Shown: positions 1 through 8,222 of the stretch, piece by piece
How positions within the stretch are numbered: the stretch's first letter is position 1
Layout of the letters: the number at the start of each line of letters is the position of its first letter
Assembly (NCBI RefSeq): GCF_003231275.1
Contig: NZ_QKVL01000015.1
Span: 1-64,000, forward strand
From: Pseudomonas huaxiensis
GTDB taxonomy: Bacteria > Pseudomonadota > Gammaproteobacteria > Pseudomonadales > Pseudomonadaceae
Direction: 5' to 3'
Length of the DNA stretch: 64,000 nucleotides
The notes under the pieces: model-generated
The model's input: the letters and a program-made list of their open reading frames with translations, nothing else
What the model was told of the DNA's origin: nothing
Database searches by the model: none
Position numbers and translations under genes: made by a program

Positions 1-41
1 GGCGGTTTTCGTCTATTTTGCCAAGAAAAAATAGACCCGCC
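1..41. repeat. Inverted repeat at the window edge
   Basis: GTCTATTTT (11-19) pairs perfectly with AAAATAGAC (28-36) around an 8-base loop, and GGCGG (1-5) can pair with CCGCC (37-41) across a 5-base bulge. It may be the transcription terminator of a gene to the left of the window, but that gene is not visible. Confidence 0.4.
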
Positions 42-113
42 GTAGAGGCGGAAGGGGCCGGCAGCCTCGCCACATCGAATGGATAAGCTCCCAGCGCCCA
101 AGCCCAAGACCAT

Positions 114-143
114 AAAAAAAGCCGGCCTACGAATGAGGCCGGC
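114..143 (-). terminator. Rho-independent terminator of xenA
   Basis: GCCGGCCT (121-128) and AGGCCGGC (136-143) form a perfect 8-bp stem with a 7-base loop. On the minus strand it is followed by seven T (A tract 114-120). It lies 27 bp past the xenA stop. Confidence 0.85.
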
Positions 144-169
144 GTACAGAGAGTGCAGCTCGCTATGAC

Positions 170-1261
170 TCAGCGATAACGCTCAAGCCAGTGCGCGTAA
201 GGCGCCGGCAGAACCCACGATGCTTTATCCACACCCAATTCCTTCGCCGCGAAATACGCCCAGTGCGGATCGGCCAGATGGGCGCGGCCCACCGAGACGA
301 TGTCCAGTTGGCGCGAACTCACGGCCTCTTCCGCCAGTTGCGGCGTGCCGAAGCCCCACGCGGAGGTGACCGCCAGACCGCTTTCGTCACGCACACGGCG
401 GGAGATTTCACCGAGGAAGGCAGGGCCCCACGGAATGTTGGTTTCAGCGATGGTGAAGCCGACGCTGACGCTCAGCAGATCGAGGCCACCGGCCTTGAAG
501 CGGCGGGCCAGTTCGATGGATTCGCTGAGGGTCTGCTCGTCGCGACCGTCGTATTCGATCACGCCGAAACGCGCGGTCAGCGGCAGGTGCTCAGGCCAGA
601 CTTCACGCACGGCGGCGAGGGTTTCCAGCAGGAAACGGCTGCGGTTGTCGAAGCTGCCGCCGTAGGCATCGGTACGTTTGTTGGAGTGCTCGGAGAAGAA
701 GCTTTGCGCCAGATAACCGTGGGCGAAGTGCAGTTCGATCCACTCGAAGCCGGCTTCAAGGGCGCGACGGGCACCATCGACGAACTCTTGCTTGACCCGG
801 GCGATGTCGTCCAGGGTCATTTCCCGCGGCACTTTCGGCAGGTGGTGACCGAAGGCGATGGCCGACGGCGCGATGGTCTGCCAGCCACCGGCGTCGTCTT
901 CGGCGATATGGTCGTCACCTTCCCAAGGGCGGTTGGCACTGGCCTTGCGGCCGGCGTGGGCGATCTGGATGCCCGGCACCGAACCCGCGGCCTTGATGGC
1001 CTTCACCACCGGCACGAACGCCTGGGCATGCGCGTCGCTCCAGATACCGGCGCAACCGGGGCTGATGCGGCCTTCAGGCGCCACGGCAGTCGCCTCGACC
1101 ACCACCAGACCGGCACCGCCACGGGCCATGCTGGCGTAGTGAACGTGGTGCCAATCGTTGACGATGCCGTCTTCGGCCATGTACTGGCACATCGGCGGGA
1201 TGGCGATGCGATTGCGCAGGGTGAGGTCTTTCAAGGTGTAGGGTTGGAAGAGTTTGGACAT
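170..1261 (-). CDS. xenA: NADPH-dependent xenobiotic reductase XenA (old yellow enzyme family)
   Basis: This 363-residue FMN-dependent ene-reductase is recognisable along its whole length as XenA, which reduces activated alkenes and nitro-compounds such as nitroglycerin and 2-cyclohexenone in the cytosol. The TIM-barrel N-terminus carries Cys25 (PPMCQY), which tunes the flavin in the YqjM/XenA class. The substrate-binding pair His178/His181 followed by Tyr183 sits in LHFAHGY. The length equals known XenA. The ATG at 1261-1259 has a modest CGGAG upstream. It is divergent from an ArsR-type gene, with a short dyad-containing gap between them, so that regulator probably controls it. A clear terminator follows. 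Confidence 0.95.
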   Translation of the reverse strand: MSKLFQPYTLKDLTLRNRIAIPPMCQYMAEDGIVNDWHHVHYASMARGGAGLVVVEATAVAPEGRISPGCAGIWSDAHAQAFVPVVKAIKAAGSVPGIQIAHAGRKASANRPWEGDDHIAEDDAGGWQTIAPSAIAFGHHLPKVPREMTLDDIARVKQEFVDGARRALEAGFEWIELHFAHGYLAQSFFSEHSNKRTDAYGGSFDNRSRFLLETLAAVREVWPEHLPLTARFGVIEYDGRDEQTLSESIELARRFKAGGLDLLSVSVGFTIAETNIPWGPAFLGEISRRVRDESGLAVTSAWGFGTPQLAEEAVSSRQLDIVSVGRAHLADPHWAYFAAKELGVDKASWVLPAPYAHWLERYR

Positions 1262-1292
1262 GCAGGAGGCTCCGACAGGTTTTGATACGATT

Positions 1293-1313
1293 GTTCGATA
1301 GTATTCGAACTAT
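1293..1313. promoter_or_regulatory. Dyad operator between xenA and the ArsR gene
   Basis: GTTCGA (1293-1298) and TCGAAC (1305-1310) form a 6-6-6 dyad. It overlaps a second one, ATAGT (1298-1302) / ACTAT (1309-1313). Its position between the divergent starts and its size fit an ArsR-family binding site. The function is inferred. Confidence 0.55.
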
Positions 1314-1347
1314 GGCATTTAGTGAAGCCTCCGTTATCATCAGCACC

Positions 1348-1647
1348 ATGCGCGCCTACAAACACCCCGACCCCAAAGACTTCGTACTCGAACGTATCCT
1401 CTACGCTCTGAGTGACCCTGTTCGCATGGAAATCGTTCGCTGCCTGGCCGGTGTCGCCGAAGCCACCTGCGGCGAACTCGACGGCGGGCGACCGAAGTCG
1501 AGCATGTCCCATCACTTCCGTGTACTGCGTGACGCCGGTCTGGTGCAGACCCGCTCGGTCGGCACCACGCACATGAACTCCTTGCGCCTCGACGCGCTGG
1601 ACGGACGCTTTCCGGGGTTGATCGGCGCGATCCTGTCGCACAAATGA
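1348..1647 (+). CDS. ArsR-family transcriptional regulator, probable XenA regulator
   Basis: This 99-residue winged-helix repressor is of the ArsR/SmtB class. The sequence LSDPVRMEIVRCL starts the HTH domain and SSMSHHFRVLRDAGLVQ is the recognition helix and wing entry. No metal-binding CxC motif typical of ArsR or SmtB is present, so the signal is probably not a metal; this is inference. ATG 1348 is chosen because the protein then begins just before the family N-terminus. An ATG at 1312 in the same frame would overlap the dyad operator. It is divergent from xenA and convergent with the next gene, with only 7 bp between stops. Neither start has a strong ribosome site. Confidence 0.85.
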   Translation: MRAYKHPDPKDFVLERILYALSDPVRMEIVRCLAGVAEATCGELDGGRPKSSMSHHFRVLRDAGLVQTRSVGTTHMNSLRLDALDGRFPGLIGAILSHK

Positions 1648-1654
1648 GGCGGGC

Positions 1655-2872
1655 TCAGGCCGGCGCCGACTGACGCTCGCGCAACCGCCAGTAGCCCAAC
1701 ACCGCCACCAGCAGCACCGCGCCGCCGGCCGCCAGCGCCACCGCGAATCCAGCCTGCGCTCCGCCCTCGTCCAGCACCTGCCCGGACAACGCCGCGCCCG
1801 CCGCCACGCCGACATTCAACCCGGCCAGCAGCCAGGTCATGCCTTCGGTCAGCCGCTGTTCCGGCACCACCCGCTCCACCAGCGACATCGCCACGATCAT
1901 CGTCGGCGCGAAGAACGCTCCTGCCACCAGCACCGCCGCCATCAACCCGGCAATACCGCCAACCAGCGACAACGGCACCGTCGTCGCCGCCGTCGCCAGA
2001 CCGCCCAACAACAACAGGCGATGCAGCGGCTGATTCAAGCGCAGCGCGCCGAATACCAGCCCCGCCACACACGAGCCCAACGCATAGGCCGACAGCACCA
2101 GGCTCGCGGCGGCCGGTTGTCCGAGTGCTGCGGCGAAGGCCACGCTGACGATATCGACGGTGCCGACGATCACGCCCATGGCCACCATCAGCAGCGTCAA
2201 CAAGCGCACCTCGCCCAGGCCAATCACCGAACCGCCGTCGCGCCCCGCCTCCCCCGTCGCCAACACCGGCGGCTCGCTGCTGCGCTGCGCCACCAGCGCC
2301 AGCACACCGATCACCAGCAACAACGCTGCCGCCAAAGGCCCGGCCTGGGGGAACCACGTCACGCACAACCCCACTGACAGCGGCGGCCCGGCGATAAAGC
2401 TCACTTCATCCAGCACGGTCTCCAGCGAATACGCTGTCTGCAACTGCGGCTGCCCGCGATAGAGCGCCGTCCAGCGCGCCCGCACCATCGCCGACAGGCT
2501 CGGCATGAAACCGCTGAGCGTGGCGCCGAGAAACAGGCTCCAGTCGCCCGCCGGTCCGCCGCTGCCGAGCAGCAGCAAGGCCATGCCCAGCACGCTGATC
2601 GCGGTCGCCAGCGGCAATACCCGGCGCTGCCCATGGCGGTCCACCAGCCGGGAAATCTGCGGCGACAGCAGCGCGTAGGTCAGCACGAAAGTCGCCGACA
2701 CCGCACCGGCCAGCGCATAGCTACCGCGCAGTTGCGCCAGCATCGTGATGATGCCGATGCTGGTCATGGGCAGAGCAAGGCGAGCCAGCAGCCCGGCCAG
2801 GACAAAGCTCCGGGTACCGGGGTGGTCAAAAAGTGATCGATAAGGGTTGTTCAATTTCGCGCTCCTTGGCAT
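1655..2872 (-). CDS. MFS transporter, TetR-controlled
   Basis: This 405-residue major facilitator has about 12 hydrophobic segments, starting at FVLAGLLARLALPMTSIGI. The conserved loop-2 region SRLVDRHGQRRVLPLA matches the MFS motif A (DRxGRR). The substrate is unknown. The frame is open further upstream, to 3271, but that extension runs through the operator and the divergent tetR gene. ATG 2872, starting MPRSAKLNNPYR, is therefore preferred. The gene is divergent from a TetR regulator across a gap with a large palindrome, the usual layout for a drug or metabolite exporter kept off until its ligand inactivates the repressor. Confidence 0.85.
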   Translation of the reverse strand: MPRSAKLNNPYRSLFDHPGTRSFVLAGLLARLALPMTSIGIITMLAQLRGSYALAGAVSATFVLTYALLSPQISRLVDRHGQRRVLPLATAISVLGMALLLLGSGGPAGDWSLFLGATLSGFMPSLSAMVRARWTALYRGQPQLQTAYSLETVLDEVSFIAGPPLSVGLCVTWFPQAGPLAAALLLVIGVLALVAQRSSEPPVLATGEAGRDGGSVIGLGEVRLLTLLMVAMGVIVGTVDIVSVAFAAALGQPAAASLVLSAYALGSCVAGLVFGALRLNQPLHRLLLLGGLATAATTVPLSLVGGIAGLMAAVLVAGAFFAPTMIVAMSLVERVVPEQRLTEGMTWLLAGLNVGVAAGAALSGQVLDEGGAQAGFAVALAAGGAVLLVAVLGYWRLRERQSAPA

Positions 2873-2907
2873 CTCGCGCTTGCCATCGCGGCAGGCTGCG
2901 GGAAAAA

Positions 2908-2957
2908 TACATACGGCTCGTATGAATAAAAGCCTATTTACATACGAGCCGTATGTA
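2908..2957. promoter_or_regulatory. Double palindromic operator of the TetR/MFS pair
   Basis: TACATACGGCTCGTATG (2908-2924) is repeated as its exact 17-base reverse complement at 2941-2957, with a 16-bp spacer. Each arm is itself a palindrome, CATACG-N3-CGTATG. The site lies between the divergent MFS and tetR starts and is probably bound by two TetR dimers. Confidence 0.8.
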
Positions 2958-2980
2958 AACCCCTCACCCAGGAGAAACCG

Positions 2981-3565
2981 ATGGCTCGCCGCACCCGTGC
3001 CGAAATGGAACAAACCCGTGCTGCCCTGCTGGCCACGGCCCGCAAGGCGTTCAGCGAAACCGGCTACGCAGCGGCTTCGATGGACGAACTCACCGCACAG
3101 GCCGGCCTGACCCGCGGCGCGCTTTACCATCATTTCGGCGACAAGAAGGGTTTGCTGGCGGCGGTGGTCGAGCAGATCGACGGGGAAATGGACGAGCGCC
3201 TGAACGCTATTTCCGACACTGCCGAAAACACTTGGGACGGCTTCCGCACGCGTTGTGAGGTGTATCTGCAAATGGCCCTGGAACCGGAAATCCAGCGCAT
3301 CGTTCTGCGCGATGCCCGCGCCGTGCTGGGCGGTGCGTCGGCGGAGTCACAGCAGCACTGCATCGCGTCGATGCAGGCGCTGATCGAGCAATTGATCGCG
3401 GAGAAAACCGTCGTGGCGCTGGACCCACAAGCGCTGGCGCGGCTGATCTACGGCAGCCTGGCGGAAGCGGCGGTGTGGATCGCTGAAACTGAAGCGGGCG
3501 ATGAGCGCCTGGCTCAGGCGAGCGAGGCGTTAGGGGTGTTGTTGCGGGGTATTTTGAGTCGCTAG
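2981..3565 (+). CDS. TetR-family transcriptional repressor
   Basis: This 194-residue protein has an N-terminal TetR HTH: FSETGYAAASMDELTAQAG followed by LTRGALYHHFGDKKGLL, which is close to the family consensus and spans about residues 10-57. The rest is the all-helical ligand and dimer domain, with the C-terminal arrangement seen in AcrR/TtgR-like repressors of efflux pumps. GGAGA at 2971-2975 lies 5 bases before the ATG and fixes the start. The gene is divergent from the MFS transporter, and the operator 25 bp upstream suggests it represses both itself and the exporter. The ligand is unknown. Confidence 0.9.
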   Translation: MARRTRAEMEQTRAALLATARKAFSETGYAAASMDELTAQAGLTRGALYHHFGDKKGLLAAVVEQIDGEMDERLNAISDTAENTWDGFRTRCEVYLQMALEPEIQRIVLRDARAVLGGASAESQQHCIASMQALIEQLIAEKTVVALDPQALARLIYGSLAEAAVWIAETEAGDERLAQASEALGVLLRGILSR

Positions 3566-3588
3566 TCGACAGATTTGCAGCGCCCTCT

Positions 3589-3840
3589 AGATCGAGCGCC
3601 GCCCGCGCGGCGCATCGCGAGCGAGCTCGCTCCTACAGTGGTTGCAACGTGCCATGGCCTGTGAGATTGGCGGTGCCAGCCTTGGTGCATGGCCGCAGAG
3701 TGCGAGGCGGCTGAGGCGCCAACCTCAAAATCGAGCTGTGCTACCAGAGCGATCAACCATGGCCTGACAGGCATAGGCACGTTGCAACCACTGTAGGAGC
3801 GAGCTCGCTCGCGATGCGCCGCGCGGGCGGCGCTCGATCT
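3589..3840. repeat. Long REPIN-like element, copy 1
   Basis: A perfect 65-base inverted repeat (3589-3653 and 3776-3840) flanks a 122-bp centre. Each arm contains the REP core CGCGAGCGAGCTCGCTCC and a tail GGTTGCAACGTGCC. The gap 3566-3900 contains nothing else that can be recognised. A diverged copy with a related centre lies at 43151-43393. Confidence 0.85.
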
Positions 3841-3900
3841 TGAGAGCGCTAAAGATCTATCGGCTAGCGCCTGGAGGCCCCGAACCGCCCCCCCCAACCC

Positions 3901-5058
3901 TCACTCCGCCACCGACACCCGATACGCCTTCCTATTCGCCGACCGCGCAAAGCACACGAACAACGCCGCCATCACCGCCAGCGCCATCGGCAACCCATGC
4001 GGCGCCACGTCCATCGCCGCGCCGCTGAGCAGCGGCCCGATCAGGCTACCCACGCCCCACAGCAAACCAACACTGGCGTTGGCCGTCACCAGATCCTGTC
4101 CCTTGAACTGCTGCCCGATCAGCACCAGCGCCAAGGTATAAACCCCGCCCGCCACCGCGCCGAGCAACACCAGCGCCGGCCACAACAGCCACTGCACCTG
4201 GATCAACCAGGGCAGCGCCAAACCGATCAGCATCGCCACCACGCCGCACACCAGATGCACCAGGGTCCGCTCGCAACGGTCGGCGAGCCAGCCGATAGGC
4301 AACTGGAAGAGCATGTCGCCCGTCAGAATCACCGTCACCATCAACGCCGCCACGCCCACCGCGTAAGCGTGGTTGGTGGCGTAGACCGGTAGCAGCGAGA
4401 GGATCACCGCGTCGAAGAAGGAGAAGAACAGCACGCCCATGCACAGCGCAGGGGCGACGCGGAAGAAGCCCGCGAGAGAGAAACTCTTTTCACCGTCCTC
4501 ACCATGCTCGACATGATCGTTCGGCACCGTCCAGACGATGCACGCCAGCGCCAGCGCATACCCCACCGACACCATGACGATCAGCCATGGCCCCTGCGCA
4601 CCCAGCAGCGACAGCATGGCCGGACCGAGCATCTGGCAACCGGTGAACGCCGTGGCGTACAGCGCCATGACCTTGCCGCGGTTGTGTTCTTCGCTCAACT
4701 CGTTGACCCACGACTCGCCAAGGATGATCGCCACGCCCATGCCGATGCCCAGCCCGACGCGCAACGCGGCCAGCAGGTAGATCGAGGAAAACGCCCACTC
4801 GATCAACACCACGCTAAGGGCGCAGATGCTGAAACAGAGCAGGTAGAGGGTGCGCCGGGTCAGGTGGCGACAGCAGGCATCGACGAGAAACGCCGAGAGC
4901 ATCATGCCCGCAGCCGGCATCGCCGAGAGGATGCCGATGCGCAGGCTGCTGGCGCCGGACTCCAGCAGGCGCAGGGAGACCAGCGGCAAGGTAGCGCCGA
5001 GGCTGAAACCGATGATGGAAACGACAAACAACAGACCGCAAAGAAAACGCTTGTTCAC
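3901..5058 (-). CDS. MFS transporter (YcaD-like)
   Basis: This 385-residue major facilitator has about 12 hydrophobic segments. It begins LCGLLFVVSIIGFSLGATLP and has an acidic loop (DHVEHGEDGEKS) between the two six-helix halves. The arrangement resembles the YcaD family of putative permeases; the substrate is unknown. The start is GTG (5058-5056) with GGAG about 7 bases upstream. No regulator is adjacent. A 47-codon open frame (5163-5306) lies upstream on the same strand and might be a leader peptide. Its stop is followed downstream by the REPIN-like element. Confidence 0.8.
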   Translation of the reverse strand: MNKRFLCGLLFVVSIIGFSLGATLPLVSLRLLESGASSLRIGILSAMPAAGMMLSAFLVDACCRHLTRRTLYLLCFSICALSVVLIEWAFSSIYLLAALRVGLGIGMGVAIILGESWVNELSEEHNRGKVMALYATAFTGCQMLGPAMLSLLGAQGPWLIVMVSVGYALALACIVWTVPNDHVEHGEDGEKSFSLAGFFRVAPALCMGVLFFSFFDAVILSLLPVYATNHAYAVGVAALMVTVILTGDMLFQLPIGWLADRCERTLVHLVCGVVAMLIGLALPWLIQVQWLLWPALVLLGAVAGGVYTLALVLIGQQFKGQDLVTANASVGLLWGVGSLIGPLLSGAAMDVAPHGLPMALAVMAALFVCFARSANRKAYRVSVAE

Positions 5059-5162
5059 AACTCACTCCACAACCACCAACGCATGAGGCAAAGGGCTCAC
5101 GCGCGGGCACAGGCACGCTCGATGACAAAAACACGGACGGACCGGAAGCGGCCCGCGAGAGG

Positions 5163-5306
5163 TCAGCGGAGGGTGCGGTGTGGCGAGAAGGTGAAGGCGA
5201 ACAGCACGCTGCGCCGGCGCTTGAGCACCGTGTCACTCGGCCAGTCACGACGAACGGCCCGGACGACGGGCAGTTGAGCGGTGAAGGGAGAAGTCACGCA
5301 GATCAT
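5163..5306 (-). CDS. Possible 47-residue small protein or leader peptide
   Basis: The open frame starts at ATG 5306 and ends with TGA at 5165-5163. The peptide is basic, rich in Arg and Pro, with RRDWPSD, LKRRRS and FAFTFSPHRT segments. About four fifths of codons end in G or C, as in neighbouring genes. No Shine-Dalgarno sequence is visible, so it may be non-coding. It ends 104 bp before the GTG of the MFS gene on the same strand and could act as a leader ORF. The rest of the 5059-5402 gap holds nothing recognisable. Confidence 0.3.
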   Translation of the reverse strand: MICVTSPFTAQLPVVRAVRRDWPSDTVLKRRRSVLFAFTFSPHRTLR

Positions 5307-5402
5307 GGTTCGGCTACAGCGATGAAGGACTGGAGAGGGCCGGCACTCTAGGCCATGGGCTTCGGTGCCGTCAATCGGCCACTGGTCGAGCGGTCGACCC
5401 GG

Positions 5403-6767
5403 TCACGAAAGCCGCGACGGCATGGCATCTTCGTCAGGCGCCATGCCCACCACCAGGCGATTACGGCCCTCCTGCTTGGCGCGGTACAGCGCCAGATCCG
5501 CCACCCGCAGCAGTGCCGTGAGCGCCACGCTCTGGCCCGGGCGGCCAGGGTCGTGGCTGGCACTGCCGATGCTCAGGGTAACCCGGCCCAGCGGGCTGTC
5601 GACGTGGCTGAGATTGGCGTCATAGATTTCCTGGCACAGCTCGCGAGCGACAGTGCGCGCGCCATGGGCGTCGGTGTCGGGAAGGATCACCGCGAACTCT
5701 TCGCCGCCATAACGGCAGACCTGATCCCCCGGGCGCAGCAAGGACTGGCCGAGCAGCATGGCGATTTTGCGCAGGCATTCATCGCCCGCCTGATGGCCGT
5801 AGTGATCGTTGAACACCTTGAAGTGGTCGACGTCCACCATCAGCAGCGACAGCGGCCGGCTTTCGCGGCGAGAGCGGGCCTTTTCCTGCAGCAGCGCCTC
5901 GTCGAAGCGACGGCGGTTGGGCAAGCCGGTGAGGAAGTCTTCGCTGGCCAGCGCCTGCAGGCGCGCGTTGGCCTCGGCCAGTTGCGCATTGGTTTCGGCC
6001 AGGGCCTGGCGCATCAGGCATTGTTCGGTGATGTCACTGAGGGCCAGGGTCAGGCCGAGGACTTCGTTGTCGAGGTCGCGCACCGCACCGACTTTCATCA
6101 GGTAGGTGCGGCCCTGCCAGTTCACTTCACGGTCGGCCAGCACCTGGTCGCGCTCCAGATCAGCCAGGCACTGCGCCAGGTCCAGTTGCTCGACGGGCAA
6201 AAGCGCGGGCAGCGGCTGACCGACCAGTTGCGCGGCATCGCCGCCGAGCAGTTGGCCCAGAGCCCGGTTGACGTTGACCAGCACGCCCTGCCGGTCCACC
6301 AGCCCCAACGCCACGGACGCTGCGGCGTACAGCGCTTCGAGCTGCACTTCGCGGCGGTCCAGCGGGCCGATGCCGGGCGTGACGTCACGGTCGATGCCGC
6401 GGTAGCCGGTGAAGTTGCCCTGCGCGTCGAACAGCGGCACGCCGCTGGTTTCCAGCACCACCAGGCGGCCATCGGAACGGATATTGCGGTTGATCAACCC
6501 GGCGAAAGGACGCTGCTCGGCAACGATCCCGCCGAAGATCGCCCCGACCCGCGCGGCTTCGTCCGGTGGCATGAAATCGAACGGTGTCTTGCCCAGCACC
6601 TCGCTCGGCGCGAAGCCGAGCATCTGCCGGCTGTGCTCGGAGCAGAAGGTGTAGCGCCCCTGGCTGTCCACTTCCCAGAGCCAGTCGGAGTTGTGCGCGA
6701 TGATTTCCCGCAGGCGCAGGACTTCCTGTGCTTCGGGGAGTGGCTCAGGATCGGGGGCGTTGGGCAT
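5403..6767 (-). CDS. Diguanylate cyclase with two PAS domains
   Basis: This is a 454-residue cytosolic signalling protein. PAS 1 spans about residues 15-130 (HNSDWLWEVDSQGRYTFCS, with a PAC segment GNFTGYRGIDRDVT). PAS 2 covers about 145-255. A short helical linker (ALAETNAQLAEANARLQAL) leads to a GGDEF domain from about 285 to 445. The active site is RYGGEEFAVILP, and an RxxD inhibitory site (RPGD) lies exactly five residues before GGEEF, so it should make c-di-GMP and be feedback-inhibited. No EAL domain or membrane segment is present. ATG 6767 is preferred; a TTG at 6788 would add seven residues and neither has a good ribosome site. Confidence 0.9.
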   Translation of the reverse strand: MPNAPDPEPLPEAQEVLRLREIIAHNSDWLWEVDSQGRYTFCSEHSRQMLGFAPSEVLGKTPFDFMPPDEAARVGAIFGGIVAEQRPFAGLINRNIRSDGRLVVLETSGVPLFDAQGNFTGYRGIDRDVTPGIGPLDRREVQLEALYAAASVALGLVDRQGVLVNVNRALGQLLGGDAAQLVGQPLPALLPVEQLDLAQCLADLERDQVLADREVNWQGRTYLMKVGAVRDLDNEVLGLTLALSDITEQCLMRQALAETNAQLAEANARLQALASEDFLTGLPNRRRFDEALLQEKARSRRESRPLSLLMVDVDHFKVFNDHYGHQAGDECLRKIAMLLGQSLLRPGDQVCRYGGEEFAVILPDTDAHGARTVARELCQEIYDANLSHVDSPLGRVTLSIGSASHDPGRPGQSVALTALLRVADLALYRAKQEGRNRLVVGMAPDEDAMPSRLS

Positions 6768-6801
6768 AGGGGCTACTTCGGAGAACAACCGGGCGATTGC
6801 A

Positions 6802-6859
6802 AAGCGCCACGTTACTGGATCGGAGCCTCACCCGGCAAATCCGACGTAACGTGGCGCTT
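6802..6859. repeat. Inverted repeat between fsr-like and GGDEF genes
   Basis: AAGCGCCACGTTAC (6802-6815) is perfectly repeated in inverse orientation at 6846-6859, with a 30-bp spacer. It lies 9 bp after the MFS stop and before the GGDEF start, both on the minus strand. There is no T tract, so it could be a terminator, a processing site or a binding site. Confidence 0.5.
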
Positions 6860-6867
6860 CAGGCCTG

Positions 6868-8076
6868 TCAGCGCTTCTTCGTGGACGGCAGCAGGATCGC
6901 CAGAATCCCCAGCAGCGGCAGGAACGAGCACAGGTAGTAGACGTACTCGATGCCGTGGATGTCCGCGAGGTAACCCAATAGCGCCGCGCCGATGCCGCCG
7001 AAGCCGAACATAAGGCCGAAGAACACCCCGGCGATCATGCCGACATTACCCGGCACCAGCTCTTGCGCGTACACCACGATCGCCGAGAACGCCGAGGCGA
7101 GGATGAAGCCGATGATCACGCTGAGCACGCTGGTCCAGAACAGGTCCGCGTACGGCAGCGCCAGGGTGAACGGCGCCACGCCGAGGATGGAGAACCAGAT
7201 CACCGCCTTGCGGCCGATGCGGTCGCCGATCGGCCCGCCAAAGAAGGTGCCGGCCGCCACTGCCCCGAGGAACAGGAACAGGTGCAATTGCGAACTGCCC
7301 ACCGAGAGGTCGAACTTCTCGATCAGGTAGAAGGTGTAGTAGCTGGTCAGGCTGGACATGTAGAAGTACTTGGAGAACACCAGCAGCCCCAGTACCACCA
7401 GCGCGCCGATCACCCGCCCGCGGGACAGGCCGTGGGTCGCGGCCTGGCCGGCCTTGGCCTTGAACAGGTTGAGGTGCTCGCGGTACCAGCGGCTCAGGCC
7501 GTAGGTCACGATCACTGCCGCCACGGCGAACAGGCCGAACCAGGCGACATTGCCCTGGCCGAACGGAATGATGATCGCCGCCGCCAGCAGCGGGCCGAAC
7601 GCCGAACCGGCGTTGCCGCCGACCTGGAAGGTCGACTGGGCCAGGCCATAGCGCCCGCCCGAGGCAAGCCGGGCGATGCGCGAGGTTTCTGGATGGAAGG
7701 TCGATGAGCCGATGCCCACCAGCCCGGCGGCCAGCAGAATCATCGGGAAGCTGCCGACATAGGCCAGCATCACGATGCCCACCAGGGTGCACAAGGTGCC
7801 GAGCGGCAGCAGGTTGGGCATGGGCTTGCGGTCGGTGTAGAAACCCACCGCCGGTTGCAGCAGCGAGGCAGTGATCTGGAAGGTCAGGGTGATCAGGCCG
7901 ACCTGGGCGAAGCTCAGGTCATAGTTGGCCTTGAGCAGCGGATAGATCGACGGCAGCACCGCCTGGATCAGGTCGTTGATCAGGTGCGCCAGGGCGCAGG
8001 CGGCGATGATGCGCATCACCAGCGGGCTGCTCTGGCTGGCAGCGGACGCGGTTGGCGCGGCGGTACTTGAGGACAT
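6868..8076 (-). CDS. fsr: MFS transporter, fosmidomycin resistance protein (Fsr) family
   Basis: This 402-residue inner-membrane exporter resembles Fsr. The features seen are the N-terminal AHLINDLIQAVLPSIYPLLK segment, the FYTDRKPMPNLLP loop, and the GIGSSTFHPETSRIARL helix typical of this family. Fsr of E. coli exports fosmidomycin and perhaps other phosphonates; the natural substrate is unknown. About 12 hydrophobic segments are visible, with a basic central loop (AKAGQAATHGLSRGR). ATG 8076 follows a 146-bp gap shared with the divergent sigma-factor gene. No dedicated regulator is seen. Confidence 0.88.
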   Translation of the reverse strand: MSSSTAAPTASAASQSSPLVMRIIAACALAHLINDLIQAVLPSIYPLLKANYDLSFAQVGLITLTFQITASLLQPAVGFYTDRKPMPNLLPLGTLCTLVGIVMLAYVGSFPMILLAAGLVGIGSSTFHPETSRIARLASGGRYGLAQSTFQVGGNAGSAFGPLLAAAIIIPFGQGNVAWFGLFAVAAVIVTYGLSRWYREHLNLFKAKAGQAATHGLSRGRVIGALVVLGLLVFSKYFYMSSLTSYYTFYLIEKFDLSVGSSQLHLFLFLGAVAAGTFFGGPIGDRIGRKAVIWFSILGVAPFTLALPYADLFWTSVLSVIIGFILASAFSAIVVYAQELVPGNVGMIAGVFFGLMFGFGGIGAALLGYLADIHGIEYVYYLCSFLPLLGILAILLPSTKKR

Positions 8077-8164
8077 GGGACAACATCCATCGGAGGGCAG
8101 GAAAGGATCCGATTATGGCGAAATCGTTAGCAAGCGCACTATTCTTTTTACCGAGCACCTGCTT

Positions 8165-8179
8165 GTGAACAATTCTCAA
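8165..8179. promoter_or_regulatory. Possible Fur box before the first ECF sigma gene
   Basis: TGTGAAC-A-ATTCTCA fits the 7-1-7 Fur pattern (TGATAAT-N-ATTATCA) in its right half and more loosely in its left half. It lies 44 bp before the sigma-factor start. Confidence 0.45.
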
Positions 8180-8222
8180 TAACGTTAGCATCGCCGCTCA
8201 CTTCACCTGCGCGGCGCCCAGC

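Noticed and set aside
3589-3840. Insertion sequence or MITE with target duplication
   Set aside because: No transposase and no flanking direct repeats were found; the arms carry REP cores, so a REPIN-like element is the better label.
5355-7013. A 552-codon plus-strand frame
   Set aside because: It spans the antisense of the GGDEF gene and part of the fsr gene, both of which have diagnostic motifs.
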